Source of the DNA: JAAFHB01 sp037128295
GTDB lineage: Bacteria > Bacteroidota > Bacteroidia > Bacteroidales > Prolixibacteraceae
Assembly: GCA_037128295.1 (NCBI GenBank)
Contig: JBAXWR010000002.1
Coordinates: 17,126 to 81,125 of the forward strand
Direction: 5' to 3'
DNA length: 64,000 nucleotides
This document shows positions 36,114 to 44,597 of this stretch, piece by piece; position 1 is the first letter of the stretch, and each line of letters begins with the position of its first letter. The position numbers and the translations under genes are program-made. The notes under the pieces were generated by a model. That model saw only the letters and a program-made list of their open reading frames with translations. It had not been told where the DNA came from and ran no database searches.

Positions 36114-36244
36114 TTATCGTTTTCTCCTTTTTTTTTCGACAGCAAACAATCCTGCAGTATATTTATCGTATAAATCAAAAAGGAATTCCATTCTTTTGAG
36201 AATTTGGCAGCTCGCTCCCTTATTTCGTTCCATCCCAAATTCAT
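36114..36244 (-). pseudogene. Remnant of a type IIL (MmeI-like) restriction-methylation gene, ends only
   Basis: The 229-nt gap between yccF and the kinase gene at 36334 holds a decayed gene. From an ATG at 36244 the minus strand encodes MNLGWNEIRERAAKFSKEW, which resembles the N-terminus of MmeI-like fused methyltransferase-endonucleases. At about 36188, in the next frame, it continues as EFLFDLYDKYTAGLFA, a Lys/Arg-rich end and a TAA at 36114, which resembles the C-terminus of the same family. Almost the whole gene (normally 900 or more codons) would be missing between the two. Both matches are from memory of the family, so the call is tentative. Confidence 0.55.
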
Positions 36245-36333
36245 AGTTGAAATTTAGATGGCTGCAAGTTATGAAAAAAGTGGTCAATTGCAAAGATAGT
36301 ATCCAACAAATAATCAGGTTACTATATAAACCA

Positions 36334-39300
36334 TTATATATCAGGTACTATAACAGGGATCGTCAACGTAAAGGTGCTTCCTTTTCCAGGCTCCGATACC
36401 ACCGATAATTCTCCTTTCAGTATTTTGGCAATTTTAAGCGAAATGGCCAGACCAATACCTATCCCACCATAACTTCGCGTTACTGTATCGTCAACCTGCC
36501 TGAAAAAATCGAAGATGATGTCTTGTTTGTCTTGTGGGATTCCAATACCGGTATCTGTCACATAATACGAAAGATTAGATTTATTATCAAACCTATAACC
36601 GAATTCTATTGTTCCGTACTGAGTGAATTTAATTGCATTCTTAAATAGGTTGGTCAATACCTGATTGATTTTACTTCTATCGGCAGTAACATAATCCTGA
36701 AGGCAATTGGTATCTGGTTTATAGACCAGACTAATGTGTTCGTGTTTGGAGGAATTTTTCAAGATCTCGTCGAAAGAAGCTTTACTCTCCATAAAATGAT
36801 CAACAAGACTATATGTTTGATTCCTGAGTTTAATATTTTCATTTTCAACCAATGCCAGATCAAAAACATCTTCAACAATGGAAAGCAGATTTTTACCACT
36901 TTGATTGATAAATTTGGCATAATTTTTACACTCTTGAAAAGTTGCATCCGACAAGATCAGATCACTAAAGCCAAGTATATGGTTGAGAGGGGTCCGCAAC
37001 TCATGGTTCATTGTTGCAAGGAATGCCGTTTTTAACTTATTGCTCTCTTCTGCTTTTTCTTTGGCTGCAATTAACTCCTCCCTGTTTTTACGTATTTCGG
37101 TTATATCGATGGCAACCCCGATCATCGCAATTTCATTGTTATTTTCATCCTTGATACTTGATGTCGAAAGTAAAATCGGAAATATTTGACCATTCTTGCG
37201 TTTGTTCATGATTTCTCCGCGCCACCCCCGATAAGGTATTTCCGAAAAAATGTCCCTGGCTCGCTTATTTTTAAGCTCATCGGGGCGGAGTATATTGATG
37301 TGCTGACCGATCAGTTCATTTTCAGAATATCCATATGTTTTTAACAATGAGTTGTTTACATAAATAATCATATCATTGCTGTTGGTTATAGTAACACATT
37401 CGCTGATACTTTCCAATGAATGTGCCAAAAGCTTAATTCTTCTCCCTGTTGCTTTCTTTTCAGTAATATCGCGCAAGATCCCAATTGCGTACCAACCATC
37501 CGGAAATTCAAGAGCCGAGAGCGATAATTCAATATCGATTAAGCTACCATCTTTGCACAATGCCTCCAATTCAACATTTTTCCCAATTGCGTTTCCGGCA
37601 CCTGTTTTCAGAAAAGATGTATATGCCTGGTTATGCGTAGTATGATACTGTGGTGGGGCAAACAATCCATGCAGATTTTTCCCGATTACCTCTTCACAGG
37701 AATACCCCAAAATCTTTTCTGCTGCCGGGTTAAAGAATTGTATGTTCCCATGTGGGTCCATCATCAAAATACCATCCTGGGCAGTCATTGTAATTGCCTT
37801 GATCCTCGATTGTTCTGCCTGCAACAGTTCTTCTGCCCTTTTGCGTTCGGTAATATCAATGATCTGGACAAGGTAATCAAAAATATTCTGTTCACCTTTT
37901 CTGATTGGGGTAACCTGAACATCCAGAGAGACTTTACCACTTCTGGACGTCGGATAGAGGTTATGTTTTTTCACCAGATCAAAATCGAATTCAGCTTCAT
38001 AGCTGATATGTAATCCCTTAATTAGCAATTCTTTTTGATCGGAAGGAATGTTGGGGTCGTCGAAAAGTCGGAAACCGCGTACTTCATCGACAGATTTGAT
38101 CCCAAACAAGGTACAACAAGCTGGATTAACGTCAACCAAACTTCCCTTTTCATTGTAAAGTTCAATTGCAATCGGGGAATTGACATAAATATTTTTGAAT
38201 CGTTCTTCGCTGTTTTTCAAAGCCTCCTGTTGTTTTCTTTGCACTGAAATATCATCAAAAATCCCCAATACCCCTATGATTTTACCCTGTTCATCGTGAT
38301 AAGGAACCTTTGTAGTTTGAATCCAATGCTCAACTCCACCAAGCAGATAAGGTTCAACAATGTTTTTTAATCTACCTGTTTCCATAACAGTCCGGTCATC
38401 TGCCCTATAAGCATCGGCCAATTGGGCAGGGACAAACTCAATATCGGTTTTTCCAACAATTTGTTCAGGTGTAATCCCAAGGTCGTTGGCATAATTGGCG
38501 TTGCACGAAAGATAGGTAGAATTGATATCCTTGATAAAGATCCGTTGGGGAAGGTGTTCGACGAGGCTCCTGTTCAGGATTTCACTTCTGGTCAATTCCA
38601 TTTCAACCGCCTTGCGCGCCGTAATATCCTGAATTACGCCATAAACTATCCTGTTTTCACGATCATAAGTAGCAACAGATTGAATATCTTTAATTTTGCC
38701 ACTATCAACAGCTTTGATCTTAAATTCAAGCTGATATGATTTATGCCCACTGATCAGGTTTTTAATGGCGGCATCGAGTATAGGACGGTATTCAGGAAGC
38801 GGTATATTTTTAACATATTCATATTCGAATTCTTCATTCAGAACCCCATATATTTTGGCTGCACCTTCTGAGGCTATCATTTTCCCTGAATCAAGATGCA
38901 ATTCCCAATTTCCAGATTTTGAAGCCAATTCAGCCCTGTTTAACCTCAATTCATTTTGCCGGAGTTCCTGCTCTGTTGTTTTTTGCTCAGTAATATCTGT
39001 TGAAATCACTTGAACTCCTAAGACTTTTTGGGTGGAATCCTGAATTCGTGTATAAATGGTATGAAACCATTTCGAACCCGAAGGCAGTGTAATATAATCA
39101 TCATATTCCTGAATGGCCTCCAAATCGGCTGCAATCCTGATTCTTTCCAGCAAAAAATCTGCATCCGGTTTTGATAAAATATTGTAAACCGATTTACCTT
39201 CAAAATCGGTCGGTTTTCCGTTCTGATAATTGGCCCTCAATTGATTATACGAAATAACAAGACCGTCAATGGTATAGTAACCGATTCCGACACCGGCACA

Positions 39301-39867
39301 TTCATAGAGTTGCCGATATTTTTGCTCGCTTTCCCTAAGTGCTGTTTCAATCTTGATACGTGCTTCATTTTCAGCCCTTAAATCGTTAAGCAAACAAAGC
39401 ATCTCAATGTGGCTTTGCTCCAGTTCCATTGTCCGATCCCTTACAAGTTTCTCAAGTCGCTCCTGTTCAGAACGTTTTGAATAATTGGCTGCCTTAATTT
39501 TTACCATAGCCCTGATCTGGGCAATCAATTCAATTTCGTCAATGGGTTTTGTTAGGATCGCTTCGGCACCAATTTCAAGTGCCTTAATTCTTGTGTCCCT
39601 CGATTCCTGAATAGCGGTCAGAAAAATGACAGGTATATCACAAACTTTGTCGATCTCTTTCAGACGTCTGCAAACCTCAAAACCATCCATTTCGGGCATG
39701 ACGATGTCCAATAAAATCACATCTGGATCAACTTCAATTGCCAATTCAATCCCTGTTGGACCATTTAATGCAGGGTAAAAAACCGATTCTATAAAAGCAT
39801 CCTGGATCAAAGCTTTCAAAATGATCAGGTTGTCACTATTGTCGTCGATTGCAAGAATTTTTGACAT
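36334..39867 (-). CDS. Multi-PAS histidine kinase with N-terminal receiver (REC-6 PAS-HisKA-HATPase)
   Basis: A 1,177-residue cytoplasmic kinase. The receiver spans residues 1-125 (D54 in VILLDIVMPEM), a coil follows (KRSEQERLEKLVRDRTMELEQSH), then six PAS/PAC modules over about 185-925, HisKA with H955 (FLATMNHELRTPLNHILGF) and a HATPase with NLFKNAIKFT, DTGIGIP and GGIGIGLA. There is no C-terminal receiver. Its core is paralogous to those of 48464 and 52973 (shared EDVFDLA, TDRSKINQVL and KGEL/NGEL..VVSEP). The N-terminal receiver means its kinase activity is probably gated by phosphotransfer from another protein. It is the last gene of the seven-gene signalling island, 29 nt after the kinase at 39897. 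Confidence 0.93.
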   Translation of the reverse strand: MSKILAIDDNSDNLIILKALIQDAFIESVFYPALNGPTGIELAIEVDPDVILLDIVMPEMDGFEVCRRLKEIDKVCDIPVIFLTAIQESRDTRIKALEIGAEAILTKPIDEIELIAQIRAMVKIKAANYSKRSEQERLEKLVRDRTMELEQSHIEMLCLLNDLRAENEARIKIETALRESEQKYRQLYECAGVGIGYYTIDGLVISYNQLRANYQNGKPTDFEGKSVYNILSKPDADFLLERIRIAADLEAIQEYDDYITLPSGSKWFHTIYTRIQDSTQKVLGVQVISTDITEQKTTEQELRQNELRLNRAELASKSGNWELHLDSGKMIASEGAAKIYGVLNEEFEYEYVKNIPLPEYRPILDAAIKNLISGHKSYQLEFKIKAVDSGKIKDIQSVATYDRENRIVYGVIQDITARKAVEMELTRSEILNRSLVEHLPQRIFIKDINSTYLSCNANYANDLGITPEQIVGKTDIEFVPAQLADAYRADDRTVMETGRLKNIVEPYLLGGVEHWIQTTKVPYHDEQGKIIGVLGIFDDISVQRKQQEALKNSEERFKNIYVNSPIAIELYNEKGSLVDVNPACCTLFGIKSVDEVRGFRLFDDPNIPSDQKELLIKGLHISYEAEFDFDLVKKHNLYPTSRSGKVSLDVQVTPIRKGEQNIFDYLVQIIDITERKRAEELLQAEQSRIKAITMTAQDGILMMDPHGNIQFFNPAAEKILGYSCEEVIGKNLHGLFAPPQYHTTHNQAYTSFLKTGAGNAIGKNVELEALCKDGSLIDIELSLSALEFPDGWYAIGILRDITEKKATGRRIKLLAHSLESISECVTITNSNDMIIYVNNSLLKTYGYSENELIGQHINILRPDELKNKRARDIFSEIPYRGWRGEIMNKRKNGQIFPILLSTSSIKDENNNEIAMIGVAIDITEIRKNREELIAAKEKAEESNKLKTAFLATMNHELRTPLNHILGFSDLILSDATFQECKNYAKFINQSGKNLLSIVEDVFDLALVENENIKLRNQTYSLVDHFMESKASFDEILKNSSKHEHISLVYKPDTNCLQDYVTADRSKINQVLTNLFKNAIKFTQYGTIEFGYRFDNKSNLSYYVTDTGIGIPQDKQDIIFDFFRQVDDTVTRSYGGIGIGLAISLKIAKILKGELSVVSEPGKGSTFTLTIPVIVPDI

Positions 39868-39896
39868 TTGATAAATTGTAATAAATGTGTAATCAG

Positions 39897-41546
39897 CTAT
39901 ATCGCAAAAAGAGGGATTGTAAAATGAAATTTACTTCCGAAACCGACTTCACTTTCAACCCATATCTTACCCCCATGTCGTTCCACAAATTCTTTGCATA
40001 ATATCAACCCTAACCCGGTTCCTGTTTCCTGAGTTGTACCCGTTGTTGAGAAAGCTTTTTCAATGCGGAACAATTTAGCAACAGACTCTCTTGTCATCCC
40101 TACACCATTATCGCAAACAGAAACAGTCATCTCACTAACCGTTTGTTTGACTGCGACATGAATATTTCCACCCGGATGGGTGAACTTTATAGCATTCATA
40201 ATTAAGTTCCTTAAAATGGTTTTAATCATTTCCTGATCAGCAAAAATAAATATCCCATTCTGAAAATCCTTATTAAAATTGATTTTCTTATGCAAAGCTG
40301 TAAACTCCAACAGTTCGAACTGATCAATGATCAGGGCAGCAAGGTCGATTTTAACCGGACTAAATTCAATGCTTCCTGTTTGTGATCTAGCCCATACCAA
40401 TAAATTCATTAACAACAACATAGCTCGATTTGATGAATCCTGGATAAAACCTGCCATCTCCTCAATGCCTTCATAGTCCTTTTCCTTAATCTGTTCAACC
40501 AGAAGATTACTAAAACCAATGATTGTATTAAACGGGCTTTTCAGGTCGTGCGCAATGATTGAGAAAAATTTATCTTTTGTGGCGTTAAGTTCCCCAAGCC
40601 TTATCTCGTTCATTTTCAGTAGTTCGTCGGCTTTTCTTTTTTCATCGATATCCTGAATCGTACCAAATAATTTTGTGCATTTTTCATCACAAATCTTAGC
40701 TTCTCCAATCACTTTCACCCAACGAATATTGCCTTTACCAGTAACTATTTGAAATTCATCCGCAAAAGATTTACCTGTTGCAATGGCATCCAAAATTAAC
40801 CCGCGAATTTTCGTACGACTACTGCCGTCAAGATAAAAACCAATCACAGATTCAAGATCAGGTTGATAATCATAGGACTGTTCATGAATGTTGTAGGCAA
40901 CTTCTGACCAATTCAACCGATTGCTTTCGACATCAAGTTCCCAGCCCCCAACCTTTGCCAGACAACTTATTTTATAGAGGATCTCCTTGGTTTGCAGAAG
41001 TTGTTCTTCAGAATGTTTCCGATCTGAAATATCGGCAATTGCAAAACGTAAAAAACGCCTGCCAGAGCTATCGTAAAAAACATTTGCAACGATATTGACA
41101 TAACGGCAAATATCCCCCGACGTAATTAAACGTATTTCGATTTGATTTGAAATACCTCCTTTTATAAGGTCCTTGGCAAAAAAATGGAACAAATCCTGAT
41201 CCTGTGGGTGAATGAACCTCCGAAAGTCCATGAGTTCCTGTAAGGAATCCCTTTGGGTAACCATGTTCAGAAAAGTCTGGTTAAATTCGGTGATTCTCAA
41301 TTCAATATCAAGAACCAGGTAAGCGATTGGTGCATTCTGGAACAATTGCCTGTAATCATTTCGGGAACTCTCCAGTTCTGACTGTATCCTGATAAGTTCG
41401 TTATTCTGGAATTCGAGTTCGTATTGGTAAATTTTTAATTCTTCAATCAACTGCTCCAACGATTTTGCATAAGCCGATTCAAGAACAACAGTTTTATTTC
41501 CCAAAACCGAATCAATGTGTTCTTTTATATTTTCCTTTTTATTCAT
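39897..41546 (-). CDS. PAS-PAS histidine kinase
   Basis: A 549-residue soluble kinase: an N-terminal coil with LIEELKIYQYELEFQNNEL (the same element that opens the kinase at 18047), two PAS modules at about 62-180 and 185-305, HisKA with H333 (KFFSIIAHDLKSPFNTIIGF) and a HATPase with NLIMNAIKFT, DNGVGM and GTGLGL. It has no receiver and no membrane helix. The H-box subtype matches the kinase at 15311. It sits between the CheB-CheR-PAS gene and the kinase at 36334; since the latter begins with a receiver, a phosphotransfer between the two is a reasonable but untested idea. Confidence 0.92.
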   Translation of the reverse strand: MNKKENIKEHIDSVLGNKTVVLESAYAKSLEQLIEELKIYQYELEFQNNELIRIQSELESSRNDYRQLFQNAPIAYLVLDIELRITEFNQTFLNMVTQRDSLQELMDFRRFIHPQDQDLFHFFAKDLIKGGISNQIEIRLITSGDICRYVNIVANVFYDSSGRRFLRFAIADISDRKHSEEQLLQTKEILYKISCLAKVGGWELDVESNRLNWSEVAYNIHEQSYDYQPDLESVIGFYLDGSSRTKIRGLILDAIATGKSFADEFQIVTGKGNIRWVKVIGEAKICDEKCTKLFGTIQDIDEKRKADELLKMNEIRLGELNATKDKFFSIIAHDLKSPFNTIIGFSNLLVEQIKEKDYEGIEEMAGFIQDSSNRAMLLLMNLLVWARSQTGSIEFSPVKIDLAALIIDQFELLEFTALHKKINFNKDFQNGIFIFADQEMIKTILRNLIMNAIKFTHPGGNIHVAVKQTVSEMTVSVCDNGVGMTRESVAKLFRIEKAFSTTGTTQETGTGLGLILCKEFVERHGGKIWVESEVGFGSKFHFTIPLFAI

Positions 41547-41599
41547 TTTCAGAGATATTGGTTCAATGTTATCGATTTATAGATGAAACCAAAATTAGC

Positions 41600-44521
41600 C
41601 TAAGGTCTTTTTTTACTGATCAAACTTTGAAGTTCCTTTATTTCAGTTACATCAACGACAAGCCCTATCAGTTTTCACGGCTTACCATTGTTGTCGTATT
41701 GCACAATCCCGCCTTTATCATAGTACCATTTAAATGTACCTTTCTTTTCCTTGATTCGATAAACAACATCGTACAATTTACTTTTCCCATCGAAATAGTC
41801 ACGCATTGCCTGCATAACACGTTCATAATCATCAGGATGTATAAGTTTACATATCTCATACATCTGTTTTGGAAATTCATTGTACGTGTATCCAAGCATT
41901 GTCGCTTTCCGTTCGTGCATGTTTATGATCCCGGTTTCAACATCCCATTCCCACCAGGCCATATTCCCCATTTCCATAGCCTGTTGTAAAAGTCGGGTAG
42001 AAACAAGAAGCTTTTCGCGCTCATTGCTTAACAATGTAATATTCACCATCGTAACCAAAATTCCATCAACAGCTTTATAGTCAGTACGATATGGCACAAT
42101 CCTCAATAAATAATGTTTTCCGCTCGCATAGGAGATTTCCTTTTCGATAATCTGGAGGTTATCCTGAACAGTGCGTATGTCGTTCAAAAAATCACCATAA
42201 ACAAAGGCGGTAGCCAATTGACTGATTGGCCTTCCGATGTCGAGGTCCAAAATACTGCTGATTTTTGCAAAACTTGGCGTGAACTTACGGATACATAACT
42301 TCCTGTCGAGATACAATGCAGCTACTTCTGTATTATTCAGTAGGTTATGGACATCGTTATTGAGCTGCGTGAGTTCTTCTATTTTACTTTGATATTCAGA
42401 ATTAACAGTATAAAGCTCCTCGTTTACCGACTGTAGTTCCTCATTTGTACTTTGAAGCTCTTCGTTGCTTGCGATCAACTCTTCGTTTGAGGCTTGAAGT
42501 TCTTCATTTGAAGTTTCCAGTTCCTCGACTGTGGCTTGAAGGTTTTCTTTGGTATATTGCAATTCGTTCTGAAGTTCCGACAATTGATCGTGAAAATGAG
42601 ATTCGATGTTGATTGTCTTGCTGATATCCTTCTCTTGGGATTCCGATTGGATCTGAAGAAATGAGACAAGAAAGAGTGAATTGTCGTCATCATGTTGAAT
42701 CAAGCGGCCCTCCACATTGAATTGTATGGTTTGATCGAGCTTTATCAATTTTACCCCCTCAAACGTAACTATTCCTTTGTTGCCCTTTAGTCTTCTAAAA
42801 ATATTATTGATAATAACGGATAAATCTTTTGTGATCAAATTATTGAGGCTTTGACTGAATTTCCCTGGTTTTAACTCGACAAATGGATTGATGTCGTTGA
42901 TTACCTGAATAATGTTCATCTGTTCATCAAGGACCAGGGATGGGGGCAAAACCATTTCAAAAATCCGTTCCGCAATCAGGTCGCGTTTGGGTGTTTTGGC
43001 CGTAAACCCTTTATAGTTTTCATAATCGTCTTTCTTTTTAAACGTAAATCCAAAGGCAAGATCGGGAGAAAGCCCCGAAATGTAACCTGCCTTTTTCGAA
43101 TAGATTTTTTGCTTTGCGCTAACTATATTAAAAGCATCGGAATAAACACCAAGGGTTTCACTGCTGCCCATAAACAAATAACCGTTTGGCTTGAGGGCCA
43201 TTTGAAAGATATTCAAAACCCGCGATTGACTATCGGGTTTAAAATAAATAAACAAGTTGCGGCAAACAATCAGGTCAAGCTTAGAAAAAGGGGGATCTTT
43301 CAGAACGTTGTGTGTGGCGAATATTGCCATTTTGCGCAAAGTTTCGCCAACCTGAAAGCCATTCTCACGACGGATAAAATATTTGGCAAGCAATGATGGG
43401 TCAACATCGCTCACGATGCTCTCCGGATAAAAGCCCTGGCCCGCCAACTCAAGCGAATGTTTATCAATGTCGGTCGCGAAAATTTTAACCTCCACGTTCA
43501 ATTTATGTTCTGACATGTATTCCCTGATAATCATTGCAAGGGAATATACCTCTTCTCCTGTAGAGCAGGCTACGGACCAAATGCGAATTTGCTTGGTGCT
43601 GCTTTCGATGATCTTTGGCAACACCGAATTGCGGATTACAGCAAATGCCGATTCATCCCTGAAAAACCGGGTAACCCCAATCAACAATTCACGGTAAAGA
43701 ATATCTTTCTCCTTATCTGAATCAGTCAAAAGTTTAAGATAATCTTCAAGCCTTTCGAATCTATTGATACTCAAACGCCTTTCGAGTCGCCGTATGATTG
43801 TGTTCTCTTTATAGTATGAAAAATCAATCCCACAAAAATCCCTTAAGATCATTAATATTTTGGTCAGACTGTCTTCGTCTCCTGTCAGAATTGATTGCGT
43901 ATTTTTTGATTGGTCGATAAATGGATGCTTTAGGTAATTAAGCAAAGCCTCTGGCATTTCGTGAGGTGGCAGGATATAATCGACAAGTCCGGTAGAAATC
44001 GAACTTCTTGGCATCCCATCAAATTTTGCAGTACGCTCATCCTGGGCCATTACCATTCCACCAGCTTCTTTTATCGCACGTGTACCCAATGTTCCGTCGC
44101 TACCTGTTCCACTAAGTATGATACCAATGGCATTCTTTTCAATGTCACGGGCCAAGGACCTGAAAAATATATCGATCGGAAGGATTATACCACTTCTGGT
44201 ACCCTGATCTTCAAGAACAAGTTTGCCATGAAATATTGACAGGTTGTTACGTGGGGGAATCAGATAAACAGTATCAGCCTCGACCAGCATACCATCTGAG
44301 GCTTTCAATATCCTAAGTTTTGTATATCTGGCCAATAATTCATCCATTAAACTTTTGTAATCGGGCGACAGGTGCTGGATGACAACAAAACCGATCCCTG
44401 TAACAATCGGGACAGCTTTAAAAAATTCCTGTAGTGCCTCAAGTCCTCCTGCAGATGCTCCAACACCAACTATGTATTCAGCTCTTCTCTGTCCTGATTG
44501 TATCGCTTCTTTCTTCTTCAT
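41600..44521 (-). CDS. CheB-CheR-PAS fusion protein, interrupted by an in-frame TGA near its end
   Basis: Residues 10-190 are a CheB methylesterase domain with catalytic S23 (GASAGG), H50 (IQHLSPD) and D142 (GTGSDG); about 215-480 are a CheR methyltransferase domain (TRFFRDESAF, SAM-binding IWSVACSTGEEVYSLAM, LIVCRNLFIYF). A linker leads to a heptad coil (about 640-720, repeated SNEELQ) and two PAS modules (about 725-830 and 840 onward). The first stop is TGA at 41675-41677 (948 residues), but the frame continues for 24 codons (KLIGLVVDVTEIKELQ...) to TAG at 41600, which is exactly the missing end of the second PAS/PAC. Either a nonsense mutation or readthrough is involved. No receiver controls the CheB domain. 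The protein would add and remove methyl groups on glutamates of unknown receptors. Confidence 0.9.
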
Positions 44522-44597
44522 GTGTTTAAAATTTAAATACTTTTTTTGGATTTCCGTAACATATTCCCTGAAATTACAAAGTTAAAAACTGTCACTT

